A model generated the notes under the pieces. It was given only the letters and a program-made list of their open reading frames with translations, did not search any database and was not told the origin of the DNA. The position numbers were made by a program, and so were the translations under genes. A stretch of DNA of 64,000 nt from Zerene cesonia (taxonomy: Eukaryota; Arthropoda; Insecta; Lepidoptera; Pieridae): the NCBI RefSeq assembly GCF_012273895.1, contig NC_052105.1, positions 3,038,001 to 3,102,000 of the forward strand, read 5' to 3'. Positions 35,330 through 47,320 of the stretch are shown here, piece by piece (position 1 is the first letter of the stretch; each line of letters opens with the position of its first letter).

Positions 35330-36211
35330 ATGATATATTTCTTGGTGAAACATTCCAATTACTATTATACAAAATTAATATAATTAAAAAACGTGTAACA
35401 GAAGCAAAACATTTTATGTAGGTACACATTTTTCTTAATTAAAAACTTCAAAATGTGTTTCAAAATTTGTAATTTTCATTCGGTTGTAATTATACACTCA
35501 TCCGTTTTATAATATATTTCAACCCTAAATAAGATATCATATTAAAGCAAAGCATTTAATATAAAACGTAATTTGGTTAAAGGTAACATGGTATTTGAAA
35601 CGTTTTGGACTCTCAAACTTTCTGAAAAAATAACTCCGCTTGTACAACGTCAATGACAAACATTTTTCATTTAACAATAATCGAATTTGTGGGTTTTGGA
35701 ATTTCGTACTCCCAGTTTTCTCCCCAAGCTTTAAAAATCGTTTTTATCCAAATGCATCAACAAGATTAATTGAACACATGTGAATAAAAAATATAACATT
35801 GTATCGATGGAACGCGGCATCGTTAAATTTTATTTTTAATATCAATTTATTTGTTTTAACTCATAAAACTAAAAATTAGATAATGGATGATTTAATGCAA
35901 TGCTTTATATTATATAGCTTTAAGTTAATCTTACACGTGTTGCATTGCGGCAAAGTACGCAATTTTAACTGTATCAATACTAATGAGGTCGAACAGCATG
36001 GTATTAACCTTCGCACATTAAATATCCATGGTTTATCATTCGTACATGATGTATCAAATGCATTAGCCTTAATATCACATACTTTTCGGTGAATTGCTTT
36101 GATGTGTTCATCATCAAATTGATACTGACTGGTATTTGTAAAATAAATTTATAGATTATATGTGATTTAACATAATATATAACGAAGATTTAACATGGTT
36201 ATATTGTGTGA
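35330..36211. other. AT-rich DNA, nothing supported
   Basis: A 69-codon ORF at 35883-36092 has no coding signature. Confidence 0.45.
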
Positions 36212-36452
36212 GTCGGTGGTGGCTCATTGGTTCTTACCTCGGACATTAATCGTAAAGTCGGGTTCGAGGCCAAACAAGCGAACAAGAAATAAAGTGATTT
36301 TCAAATATATCTGCATACTATCCGTGACGTTCAGGTATACATCATGAAAAAACCAGTATGTCCGAAAATTGTTTTTTGATGGATGATGGCCTGAACCCTT
36401 AAAGTTCCTGTGTCTCTGCGTGTAACAAATGTGGGTTGATGATGATGATGAT
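36212..36452 (+). repeat. tRNA-derived SINE with (TGA)n tail, diverged
   Basis: GGTGGTGGCTCATTGG, AAGTCGGGTTCGAGGCC, GGATGATGGCCTGAACCC and (GATGAT)n in family order, with about 70 bp less than full copies and many substitutions: an older insertion. Confidence 0.7.
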
Positions 36453-37113
36453 ATGTGAATTTTAGTCGTAATCATAATTCGATATTTCCCTTATTATTCG
36501 ACTTATACTCGTCTATAGTATTGAGAAAACCAAGTAAATGTCACAACTGTAGCTGTTTGACACAGTTATGATAATATTTGATAGAGCCGCCGACATTTTC
36601 ATTAATATTCTTCGGGTGTCGTGTGATACAAATGATATTGGATTTATGGATATAAATTATACGGTCTGGAAATACAATACATACTCAATGTACAGATTGA
36701 AACCCAATTATTATTGATGAATGTGGAAAAATTTATCAACTCCGATTTTCTACGAACGCGTCATTGTTTGCAGGGAACTTATGCTGGATTGTTATATAAT
36801 GTAATGATTAGCTATTGTAACCTACAAGAACTAGAATAATTATGTCGAGGAAGCATAATAATACCCATATTTTTCTTTTTCGTATCAATTATTTTATGTA
36901 ACGTTTTATAATATCTCTTTAACAATTGTAGGAAAAAAATACCAATAATGAGGGACAATTATCGAAGATTTTGATAGAAGTAAAATTAAGGGTCGGGTTT
37001 CTTTACGAACACTAATTGTATTGGTATATTTTTAATTATAGGTTCCTCTCTCCCCTGGAGATTACTTAAGTATATTATTTTGAGTGACTTGTATTCATTA
37101 GGATTAATTTTCT
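36453..37113. other. AT-rich DNA, nothing supported
   Basis: No feature recognised. Confidence 0.45.
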
Positions 37114-37282
37114 GACCGCCTCCTTGGTATAATATCCAGGGTTCGATTCCCGGTGGGGACGCACAAAAAATGTCTCAGTCTGACAGGACACAGAAAGTTA
37201 ATCACATACTCGTCCATAAAGTAAATTAGTGAAACAGATATTTAACATCTGCCCCATACCCCAATAGGGGGCACGGGACTTC
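37114..37282 (+). repeat. Third tRNA-derived SINE family (CGGTGGGGACGC family)
   Basis: B box GGGTTCGATTCCCGGTGGGG, then CTCAGTCTGACAGGACACAG, CATCTGCCCCATACCCC and GGGGGCACGGGACTTC. The A-box part is partly deleted. The same family lies reversed at 44252-44463. Confidence 0.7.
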
Positions 37283-38299
37283 AATCAACTTTTTAATTAT
37301 TCTTACTTTGCTTAAATTGTGATACTATTGAGAATAGCAAATCACAAATATATGTATCGGTACAAAACAGTTGTGGCACTAAGACGAAACGATTAAAATG
37401 CATTATCTGGTACCCAGCAAGCTCTGTTTAGTGTGGGAATAGATCGAGTTGTTTGAACATGTCTGGAATAATTACGAGCTGTTACACGCAACATGGCAGC
37501 AGTTTGCAATCCATGTGCGAATTACTTTCACCCTTTGATTTCTCATATAATCTAATGCTGTAATGAAAATTGGGCCTTTTGATAAAGATCTCTTTTCCTT
37601 TTGCTGAGAGATATTATGTGATATTGATAATAATATTGTGTTTGATATCTAATGTTGTATTTTAACGGTTCGAAGTTTAGGATTATGAAAAATATATTTT
37701 AATATTTTTTGTATATATTAGTAACAGTATTATGTAATATTACGAGTAGTAATAGTATATACTAGTGTTATAGTAAAAGCACACAATCATTGCTAGAATA
37801 TCTAATAAATATAAATATATGAAAGAAAGAAAGAAAGAAAGAAACATTTATTTGATGTGATAAAGAATGTGTGTGTGGATAAAGTATGTGAGTAATTTTG
37901 TTAACCGATAAAAAAGTAGGTTTTTATTTGTTTTTTTTATGTTTATCTCATTTATTTTTATTTTTTGAACTGATTTTAATGATTATATTTCCTTTGAAAG
38001 CTGGTACCTCCCATGTGGTCCATTTAAATTTAGTCTAGTTCTGACTATTTGAAGGCGGTTTAGATTCAGAAAAATCAGCATCTATAACTTTGTATAGAAT
38101 TTTTATTTAATTTCCTTTTATTGAGATAACAAACAGCAGAACAATAAGAAATTATATGAGAACAATTTGATGTCTATACAGGTGTAAATGTGCAAAAAAT
38201 ATATCATTCACATATCAATAACATATATTTTACATATGCAACAAATGAGAATTTTATAAATAAATCTATTAATGTATCTAGCCCATGCTACTGGACTTG
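37283..38299. other. AT-rich DNA with a (GAAA)n tract
   Basis: (GAAA)6 at 37821-37844 is followed by CATTTATTTG, the reverse of an AATAAATG..tail as in some LINE 3' ends. Nothing else supported. Confidence 0.5.
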
Positions 38300-38419
38300 A
38301 CATGCAAACAGTAAGTAAATTATAAGTATCCGCTGATAATGGATTTTTATACATTCTACCCCTAAGGGGATAAAGAGAAATTTTAGACCACGCGGGTGGA
38401 GCTGTGGGCAACAGCTAGT
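38300..38419 (+). repeat. Helitron-like relic, 3' part
   Basis: Ends CACGCGGGTGGAGCTGTGGG, then CAACAGCTAGT (CTAGT at 38415-38419), preceded by CATTCTACCCCTAAGGGGAT. The 5' part is not clear. Confidence 0.5.
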
Positions 38420-39654
38420 ATTATATATATAGCTCATACAACTTTACAACATTTCATGAAAACAGATTCTGTTGGAAATCACGATAATAGAAAATATTTC
38501 AATAAGCTAGGCTGAAAGGGGCGTGTAATTAGATAATTTAAGGCAGTATTTAATTGCATAGTGGTTAATTAATACCTACCCGCATTGATGATATTCATCT
38601 GCTACATTTGTAGTCCTTTGTCTGACAATTTTCGTGTTTACGCGTATTTAAGTAATATTCAAAACCTGAAAAATTCTGCGCATAAACTAAAAGCGTAGAT
38701 AATATTAAAAGCTCTTATCTCTCTTAAACTACTCTTGCTGTTGTTTTCTATTATGTTCTGTTGTGTGTGTGTATGCCTGTGTCAAAATAAATGTTTCTTT
38801 CTTTCTTTCTAATATATTTAAATATCTTACTGCTATATACGTGGTAGTTAGGCGTATAAATATTTTGAGCGGATTTGACAATGGTAGTGAATTAAGAACT
38901 AAAATACATAATAATTAACTTCTCTCATACATATAGTGTATGGAACAAATCACAAAACGTTACTGGCATCTAAACTTTTAAAAGTTATAGGTTACAAGCT
39001 GACCGCGTAAACGCTGTTCTGCCTTACTCTCATCGTTTAGGAGTATTAAAAATTGCTTATTCTAAGACCTACCCGACATGCAAACAGAATTTCATAATAA
39101 CCGTCCCAGCCACAGTTCAGAGGAGACTAACATTTTGACACGAGAATTTTATACAGTAAGACACGAATATTCTACACACACAATCACTACAACTGATTTG
39201 GAGGTAGTTTTTAATACTAATTATCTACAATAACAAAAATGTTTAAGAAAACTTAACTTTTCCTTTTCTCCATGACATGATTTTTAAGAATGGAACTTTC
39301 ACATCTTACAACAAATTTACTTTTGAAAGGCCAAATGTTTCATTAATGAGCTTTGGACTTCGAAGATATTTTTACATCGTCAAAAAGTTCTTAGATATTC
39401 AATAACTATTACTCAAGACCTTAAAGCGGATTTAGAATATTGTCTTTCCATTCTTTAATAGAATCATTCTACATTTTAATCTTTAAAATTTCTAAGGTCA
39501 TAACTACTTTAAGATTATTTTAAAACATAATGCTATTTTAATGGTATGTTTATTTTATTTCAGACACTACTCAAGAAGTACATTATGTACATTAAGTATA
39601 GAAATAAGTGACCAGTGTATAGTTTATCTATTATAGTGTACACGGGGGGACAAA
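38420..39654. other. AT-rich DNA with a (TTTC)n LINE-type tail
   Basis: 38761-38811 reads (GT)n, CAAAATAAATG and (TTTC)n, a LINE-like terminus opposite in strand to 37821-37844. Nothing else recognised. Confidence 0.45.
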
Positions 39655-39810
39655 CTGAATAATTTCATTCCATCCAGTCCATATGAAACTAACTATCCGC
39701 CCACGTCCTCGTCGACGTCGCTATCGTAGTCAAAAAAAAAATCCTATGGGAAAGTGATATTACACGGTAATAAAAGTAGCCTCTTGTGTTTAACTATCTC
39801 CAGAAATAAA
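39655..39810 (-). repeat. Repeat-like GC island
   Basis: On the minus strand: a CCATAGGATT(T)n tract, then a GC-rich segment with GACTACGATAGCGACGTCGACG and GTGGGCGGATAGTTAGTTTC. On the plus strand AATAAAAGTAGCCTCTTGTG is close to a phrase common in lepidopteran repeats. Not assigned. Confidence 0.35.
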
Positions 39811-40681
39811 AATTATATCATTAAAATATGTGAAATATGATGTAAAAGGAAGACGAGCAAACACACTCTCCTATTTATAACATTACTCAGGATTTTGCAA
39901 ACGCAATACTATAGTACGTTTAATGGAGAGTTGGTTTCACAATATTGCGTTTTCGGCCCTTTCCTTTTAACCCTTTAAACCTATTACAGACATACATTTT
40001 CCTCCTTTCGCAGTTGAATTTGCCTACAATGACAATACAATGGAATGTTGTGAATTGTGGTTTTTACATATCATTGGTAGATTTTTCATGATTTTTTTTT
40101 TAAAACGATAATTAGGAAATAGTTTCTAATAATATCGTATCCATATGAAGTGAAGATTTTGCATTTATTAAGGAAAATCACAAAGGAAGATAAGATGCTT
40201 TTGTATAACAGAAACAAACAAAGGTAAATGAAAAAAAATGATTAAAATTGAGACCGTTTATTTTGTTTATGACATTTTACTAGCAAACCTAATTCTGGTA
40301 TTTTACATAAATAACAAATACTTTATATATTGGTATTATAGGAATCGTAAGGTGGTTTGACCATGGAAGGCCTTTGAGAGTCAAGTTTTTGACCTTTATA
40401 GGCGTACAGGACAGTTCCGCAAACCATAATCATGTGATCACTTATTTTCTCTTAAAATCCTTATATTCACAAGTATAAGAAAGTACACGTGTATGCTCCA
40501 AAGTTCTAAATATTCATTATTATGGCAAGAATGCACGTTCCGCCGTAGTATTTGAATTCATCGCTGCTTCATGTCTTTATTAAATTCATACATTATCTCT
40601 CGTTATGAAAAGTGAAATAGTTGTAATTCTCAAAAGTTAAAAACGTTGGTAAAAATTTTACAAATATATCCGTCCCCAATT
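39811..40681. other. AT-rich DNA, nothing supported
   Basis: No feature recognised. Confidence 0.45.
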
Positions 40682-40845
40682 ATCATCTTCTTCAGCATAT
40701 TATGTTTGCTCCAAAACCTACTATAGAGACACAGGCCTATGAATATTCAGGCCATAATCCACTACGCTGACCAAGCACCTGTTAATTTTCGGACATGCCA
40801 GTTTTGTCACGATGTTTTCCATTACCGTTTTGAGCAATCATGATG
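40682..40845 (-). repeat. tRNA-derived SINE with (TGA)n tail, diverged and 5'-truncated
   Basis: Reverse copy with CAGGCCATAATCCACTACGC, TTTTCGGACATGCCAGTTTT and CACGATGTTTTCCATTACCG. Lacks the head and about 25 bp of the middle. Confidence 0.65.
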
Positions 40846-41029
40846 AATAACATTATATATTGCACATTATTCACTCAACGATATATGAGAATACAATAAA
40901 AATATAGGCGACAGTCTGCGTGACATGTTTAATAAGAAAACGACATGTGACCAAAAGTGCTCTTAGAATCTGTATTTCGTTTATTAGTTTTCTTGCATCC
41001 CTTATAAATAGGGTAACACATTATTATCA

Positions 41030-41262
41030 ACCTCATGGTAAGTGATATCCACCGCTCGTGTACATTTGCAGAGGTATTGGCCCTAGAAATGCAATTCCCG
41101 CTTTTAAGGAGTAAGGATGGCCTCCGACTCCCTTACTAACCGAACAAAATATTGTACTATTGGCATTGGCTTACTACTATGTCACTAAGATCTTCTGTTA
41201 GTAGGGTGTGGTACTTTCCCCGCTGCGAACTGGTCAAATTGGTGCCGAAGCCTGCTCGACTC
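41030..41262 (-). repeat. ~320-bp dispersed element, diverged
   Basis: Reverse copy: CTCATGGTAAGTGATATCC, ATTTGCAGAGGTATTGGCC, CTCCGACTCCCTTACTAACC and GGTGCCGAAGCCTGCTCGAC. A C/T-rich middle segment is missing. Confidence 0.65.
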
Positions 41263-42851
41263 GTTTGATTATTAAAGTAATTTAAGGCAATTGCGAATAC
41301 TTGATAATAAACAACATAATCGTATGATAAAGTTCAAAATTACTATTACATATTTTATTATAGACCAATTTATATTTCTATGGCCTTTAATTTATGCCTT
41401 TAAATAATTTTTAGTCTATTCTATTTTATCATTTGTGTCGATGTGATTAAGTATACATGATAATAATACGTGTAAATATACAATTAGATGGTTCGTATGG
41501 TTGTTAATTGTACTGTAGTTATTTGAATTTCATTGCTTTGGGCACTATATTCTAAAAAACAATGTCTATCTTAATTTTAAATATACTACCGACTTAACTA
41601 CATTGTACCTTATTTATTCCGAACAGATATTTAATAATGCCTTCCCCTATTATGTTTTCATAAAAAAGAGACAGCTTCAAAATCAAACATACCTCTAAAC
41701 ATATAAGCCCATCTGAACAAACGATCAATCAATTTGACTTTTGGTAAATTATTCTTCAAGCAACGCGTAATTTTATAGTGATTTAGTATTATCAAAACGA
41801 TCGATAGATTTTTAGTTCATCGCATATTGCTATTTTCAAATATAATATGTGTAGGTATATGCTGACGAAGACCGTTGATTTGAGACTGTCAGTTGTCACC
41901 ACATATAACATAATACTGTCTCGTTAATCCTCTAAATGCTTGTCCTGTAACTGTTATTTTTTTATATTTATATTCTTTATTAGCTCTTGTAATCCCCTAA
42001 ATGAAAGTCTCTCTATCTATCTAAAATATGAATATTTTATTATACATTATTTGTATATATTTATAAATACCAACAGGATATAGACAAAGTATCCTGATCG
42101 AAGTTGATATAGAAAATATAAATATAACTAAAGTTAGAGGTAGATTTAGTAACTTTAGATTCAGCGATGTTGTTATACCACGGTTTTGTAACTTTTTTCA
42201 CATCGAACGATTCTTTCTAGGAACAGCAATTTCTAACAACATTATGAGAATGCTTTGGTGTTTTTTTGTAAATCCTTTATAAATACAATACCAAAGTAAA
42301 TTACAACATGTTCCTCTCACCATTTTATCCTGTCCCAAGAAAAGCGTGACAAGCACGTCAGTACTAAGCGAATTCAAAATTGCATTTCAGAGAAGCAGGA
42401 AATAAGTCGACTGCACAAATTTATTATGCAAAGGTGACCTTATTCACTTTGAATATTCTTAAAGGAATTAAGAAAGAGGCTTCAAGCGTCAGCTCGTGAA
42501 TGTAGATGACTTGTAGTAAATATTTGGGATTTAAGGTACAAGTTGTCAAAAGTATTACGTCCGATCAAGAACCCTTAACTAGTGTCATGTCACATTGGAA
42601 ACGTTATTTAATTTTGGTTGAATGAAACCGTTTAATTTTTTCAGAGAATGGAAAAGAGATAAGATTAAAAAGAGATAACATTTCCTAATGTTCATTGACT
42701 TAAATCTCAAACTCGACAATTGAAATTCTTATCGATATTTTCTGTTTATATGAAGAATATAATGCAATATATCTCATCATTTTCATTCACCAACAATTCT
42801 CAAAATTGTTATATCCGCAACGTAGATTAAGGTAGAATAACTTTTTGCGTG
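41263..42851. other. AT-rich DNA, nothing supported
   Basis: 1.6 kb without a supported feature. Confidence 0.45.
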
Positions 42852-43032
42852 CTAATCCACCAAACTTAATATAGGGGAAACCCACTGCCAAACCTTTTTA
42901 GCTACTATCAAGTCTCTAACTTTGAAACTTCGAAACTTGTCTACACTGACCCGAACTGATAAATCACCATTTACAAGACCGACAACCACAAATATTATAC
43001 ATAGACAAAGTACAGATAATACCAAACTATCT
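42852..43032 (-). CDS. Candidate terminal exon of a small membrane or secreted protein
   Basis: A very good acceptor (tattttttttttcag, ending at 43033) opens a frame of about 60 codons that ends in TAG at 42854-42852. The peptide starts with a long hydrophobic stretch (LVLSVLCLCIIFVVVGLVNG, signal-peptide or anchor-like), followed by a polar, basic part (DLSVRVSVDKFRSFKVRDL) and VWQWVSPILSLVD. The ORF also runs upstream through the acceptor to a Met at 43100. No family recognised, no first exon found. Chance in AT-rich DNA is a real alternative. Confidence 0.25.
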
Positions 43033-43461
43033 CTGAAAAAAAAATATAAGTAAGATTTTATACACATAAACAATAAAAGACTCAATAACGCACATCGCAA
43101 CGAATTAAATGAAACATCAGAAACCTTTTTGATATTTGCGTATTTAGTAGATAAGTAAACTATTTTAAACTGAATTATTGACTAACGAACATGTCAACAC
43201 ACTATACTTCTGTTTTGAACACTTAAAAAGCAAAGGAAATTTGGCCTTAAAGGGGGTAAATCTTTATTGTTATTGGATGGAATGTACCACTTCAAAATTC
43301 TGAAATGGCGCCAAGTAACAACAGTTTACTGACAAATACAAAAAGAATACCCACGGAGCTATCGAGTAACGAAGTCAAAAAAAAAACGAGAATTGAAAAG
43401 GAATTAAGATGGAGGCAATAAACAAACTTTAGAATTCTAAGTAAGATAATCCATCGTATAT
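43033..43461. other. AT-rich DNA upstream of the candidate small exon
   Basis: Holds the possible acceptor for the exon at 42852-43032. No clear first exon was found here. Confidence 0.4.
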
Positions 43462-43752
43462 TCATCATGCCATATATGTTCCCGCTGCTGGGACACAGGC
43501 CTCCTATGTGGGTTTAGGCCATAATCCACTACGCTGGCCAAGTGCGGCCTGGCAGACGTCACATGTCGTCGAATTTTTGATTCTCAGACATGCCGGTTTC
43601 CTCACGATGTTTTCCTTCACCGTTTGTTCATTTTCCTTCGCATATATAGATAAATTGAAAAATCAATTTATATCCTGTACGCTCGCCAGGTCTCGTTCCC
43701 CGACTTATTGATTTTGCAGTCAGAGGTCCTCACCACTGAGCCACCACTACTT
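43462..43752 (-). repeat. tRNA-derived SINE with (TGA)n tail, nearly full length
   Basis: Reverse copy from TCATGCCATATATGTTCCCGC to CCACTGAGCCACCACTACTT. A few deletions in the middle and the tail reduced to one CATCAT. The 67-codon ORF is a shadow. Confidence 0.82.
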
Positions 43753-44241
43753 CTTATATGCTACAATCGCATATTATAAGCATGCAATTGTTTTTAACTA
43801 TAACGGTATCATCATACATATCCTGTTGATGCATACGTCATTGGTAATGCATCGCGACACGAACAAGAAACACTTAAAGCCGACATTAACATTCGACTTC
43901 CATTTATTCATAAGTGTTGCCATTCACTGTTAATGCATTTGCGTTTAATTGATTATGTCACGTCATGTGTTGAAAACTTTATAATCTTGATGGGGAGAGG
44001 ACAGATTGTCACTTTAAAATCTGCTTTTACACATAACATATTATGCACGATTAAATGATACATTCTAAAAATCTTACTCTCTTTTAGTGAGCTACACTAT
44101 TCCACAATTTCATAGACTTTTTGTCCCGGCTTAAGCAGGATGAATTGGGACGAGCGCTAGATTTTATGACAATTTTCTGAGTATTTTAAAAGCTTCGCGT
44201 ATACTTTTATATTTCATATTACATCTTACAAAAAAACGTAT
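43753..44241. other. AT-rich DNA, nothing supported
   Basis: A CTTTTTGTCCCGGCTTAAGC stretch near 44128 hints at a decayed Helitron-like end, too weak to call. Confidence 0.4.
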
Positions 44242-44473
44242 GTTCAAATAAAAGTGAAGTCCCGTGTCCCCTAGTGGGGTATGGGGCAGATGATATACAT
44301 CTGTTTCACTGATCGATTTTCTTTAGGAACAAGTAGGTGATGAGCCTTCTGTGTCCTGCCAGACCGAGACGTTTTTTTTTGTGCGTCCCCACCGGGAATC
44401 GAACCCAGGACCCCTCGGTTCTACGCTCACGCGTTAACCACTGTGCCAAGGAGACGATCTGACGTTCAAATAA
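44242..44473 (-). repeat. CGGTGGGGACGC-family SINE with 10-bp target duplication
   Basis: Reverse copy. B box reads GGGAATCGAACCCAGG and A box GTTAACCACTGTGCCAAGG on the plus strand; the tail has CCCGTGTCCCCTAGTGGGG. GTTCAAATAA flanks it at 44242-44251 and 44464-44473, so the SINE is about 44252-44463. Best full copy of this family here. Confidence 0.82.
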
Positions 44474-45712
44474 GGTTTCATTTAATTACTATCCAAATAA
44501 GACTACATATTCGTTCCACGGTCTCCGATTAATGTGTCATAAGACTTATCTTATAATCTTAGTCTTAACTAAAACCTTAAATACATTAAAACTAACGCAA
44601 AATAATAGAAATTAACGTAAACTGTTTAAGAGTTCCCGTTGCATCTAAAGATACCGATGTGCAAACACAATGCAATGTTTACACGTTATTTTGGTACAAT
44701 ACATGATTTAATCCAGGCAGTGCAGACACAAAACAAAATGTTTATTCAAGCCACATTATGTAGCGTTTGCACTGGGTGTTTACGCCTTCGAATAGCCTAT
44801 AAAGTCGCTCTGTTTAAATGAAATAATATTTGTTCTTAGTTATATTGTAAGGTTCAATCATTAGTGATTCAAACAGGCAAAGCCGCGTCCAATTAGTGGA
44901 ACTGATTTAATGCTTCTTTATTAAATTTTCGATCAATTATTAATATTTTACTTGCAATTTCCAAGCGACATAGTCACAAATAACCCTAAAGATACAAACT
45001 ATTCTTAAAATATCACAGAAGCATTCTTACATGTTTTACTGATAATTTTCTTTAAAATATAATATACTATTTCATGAATTTTCCTTAATAAAATTCTGAT
45101 ATGATCCTTGTATCACATTTTTAGGTAGCGTTTATTTTATAGTAGGTACCCTCCGTAATAATAAAAAGTGCTTAACAGACACGCAACAATCTGTAAAAAA
45201 ACTTGATAAGATAGACATTTCTCGTACGTTGTTTATATATTAGTTATAGGATATTTATACAGTAGGCGTAGGCACTTTATCTTCAAATATTTCGAAGATT
45301 CAATAGGGATCTGCTAATGATTTTGGTCACGTTTTTCTGAAAAGCCTTCGTATTTATAAAGTGCGAGTGCGTCTCAAGAAACTTTTCGTAAACCCAAAGT
45401 TTTGGTAAAGCAATTTTTTTGAGATAGCAGAAAAATTATGTATTATAAAATATAACAAATTTCATACTTTGGAAATTTTATGAGGCAATTAATTACCTAC
45501 AACAATATTAGGTACCGACATCTTTGGAGAGTAGGTACCAATCCAGATGTGGGATTCAAAAATTTCCTATCCAGCACAAAAGGAATCACACCATTCGGTT
45601 GCAACCACGGAGTTACCGAGAATAAAAACCTCTTGTTGAGAACCTCCTTTGCTTAGGAATATAGTTTATATCATTCTCTATAGCAATTGATCTTGACCTC
45701 TTCGGTACAATT
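44474..45712. other. AT-rich DNA, nothing supported
   Basis: No feature recognised; ORF 44639-44821 has no coding signature. Confidence 0.45.
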
Positions 45713-45794
45713 CTAAGTGGGTTAGTATACAAACCATAGTCCTTGGTTCGATTTCCGGCGGGTACACAGAGCACAGCTGGAAAAAGAATCTATA
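45713..45794 (+). repeat. Decayed tRNA-like SINE head
   Basis: AAGTGGGTTAGTATACAAAC and CTTGGTTCGATTTCCGGCGG resemble the A-to-B-box order of the CGGTGGGGACGC family. Very short match. Confidence 0.35.
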
Positions 45795-46036
45795 GATACT
45801 AATATTATAAAGCTAAAGAGTTTGTTTGTTTGTTTCAACGCACTAATCTCAGGAACTACTGCTCCGATTTGAAAAATTATTTCAGTGTTAGATAGCCCAT
45901 TTATAGAGGAAGGCTATAAACTCAAACTCAAACATTTATTCATTCAACTAGACTTCTTATAGAAGTGCTTTTGAATAACATTTACAACCTATAGGCTATA
46001 TATGTACTGCGGGCGAAGCCGGGGCGGACCGTTAGT
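45795..46036 (+). repeat. Helitron-like element carrying a nested insertion
   Basis: Starts GATACTAATATTATAAAGC, has CAGGAACTACTGCTCCGATT, and ends GCGGGCGAAGCCGGGGCGG, then ACCGTTAGT. It is split by the 74-bp insertion at 45919-45992. Confidence 0.6.
45911..46000 (-). repeat. Nested 74-bp LINE-tail-like insertion with 8-bp target duplication
   Basis: AGGCTATA occurs at 45911-45918 and 45993-46000. Between them lies AACTCAAACTCAAACATTTA, then CTTATAGAAGTGCTTTTGAA, the same repeat as at 26681-26755. The host Helitron-like sequence continues on both sides. Confidence 0.65.
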
Positions 46037-46362
46037 AAATAATACAGTGGCTCGGGACTTCATTTTTCCATGTCTCTAATCCAGACAAGATAAATTAATT
46101 TTTGAATTTATACTTGCAATTATGCAAATGTCAAAAAAAAAACATTTCAATACATCGCACCTTATAACATTTAAAATATTGATATAACAACTCTTTTATT
46201 TCCATTGAGAGCTGGAGGAATGAAAGAACAATATTTAAAGGTCAGAAACTGATTTGCGAACACAACCTTTACATTTAACAACGTAAAATTTCTTGGTAAA
46301 GTTATCATATTACAATGCCAGTGCCTCTGTAAAATATATCAATTTATCTATTTGTTCCAAAA

Positions 46363-46415
46363 AAGCACTTACATGGTATTTAATTAATTTAATTAAGCAC
46401 TTACATGGTATTTAA
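46363..46415. repeat. 21-bp direct repeat
   Basis: AAGCACTTACATGGTATTTAA occurs at 46363-46383 and again, unchanged, at 46395-46415, with TTAATT-type sequence between. Confidence 0.8.
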
Positions 46416-46430
46416 CATTTATGTACTTAA

Positions 46431-46582
46431 TCTATATAGAGAAAATGTTGTTGTTTGTTACGATTTAACTCAAAAACTACTGGAACGATTGTAAAAATCA
46501 TCTACCATTACGAAGTTACCGTACTAGGTAATAAATAGTTTTTTATCTTGAGTCAACCCGAGCGCAGCCGTTGCAAGCGGAT
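46431..46582 (+). repeat. Degenerate Helitron-like relic
   Basis: CTATATAGAGAAAATG(TTG)n, then ACTCAAAAACTACTGGAACG and CCGAGCGCAGCCGTTGCAAG in family order. The CTAGT end is lost. Confidence 0.45.
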
Positions 46583-47034
46583 AGATGTTTATCAGTTTAA
46601 TGTTAATCCTTTCATTTGAAATCTATTTACATGTCTTATCTACATAAAATGGATATACGTAGGCTGTTGTTTTTAAATAAGTCTGTAAGGCAACATATAA
46701 GGAAATTTTTAATTATTTTATAACATAGACAAAGCGAAAAGCTTGTTCATAATAAATACTTTCGGTATACGCCGATAATTTAATTATATCAGAAAGTGGT
46801 GGTTTGTTGAACAATCTCAAACTTTTGCATTGAAAATATTCCTTGCAGAGTTCCACTAAGCAAACCTTTAAATAACTAATTAATATCGCAATAACAATAT
46901 GATTGATTCAACGTCAACGTTACGCTAACAAAATGATGAATGATTTGAATGTCACATTTTGCGATGAAAGAAACACAGTGTGTTAAATTTTTTCATAGCA
47001 TTATTCTCGTTTTGTGCGAACTTATTATGTGGAA
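46583..47034. other. AT-rich DNA, nothing supported
   Basis: No feature recognised. Confidence 0.4.
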
Positions 47035-47320
47035 ATCGGGTACGCCACAACCCCACAGAAGATCAGCGTTTAATAGTCGCATGCTACTGTGTTTTGTTCG
47101 GTGAGTGGGGGAGTCGGAGGTCCATAACCATTTCCCAGTCCTTTCCTTTATTACCCTTATATTTTTTTTTCTTAATGCCACACCTTTTAAAGTCGGCCAT
47201 CTATTTACGAAGACATAAGTCTCTAAGCCTCTGCATTGACCATTGGCTGTGTAAATGTTCATGGGTGGTGGTGGCGCTTACCATCAGGCTACCCACTAGC
47301 TCATTTGTCGACTATCAAAA
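47035..47320 (+). repeat. ~320-bp dispersed element, diverged
   Basis: Forward copy: CCACAACCCCACAGAAGATC, GTGAGTGGGGGAGTCGGAGG, TTCATGGGTGGTGGTGGCGC and TACCCACTAGCTCATTTGTC. The 131-codon and 89-codon ORFs overlapping it are not genes. Confidence 0.68.

Noticed and set aside
35037..35333. ORFs of 64-66 codons in the Helitron-like twins (also 62285-62653)
   Set aside because: Open frames in both copies simply reflect recent common origin; no domain, and other family copies do not keep the frame.
44370..44460. tRNA-like sequence with good A and B boxes
   Set aside because: It is the head of a SINE with target duplications, has no paired acceptor stem, and recurs at 37114.
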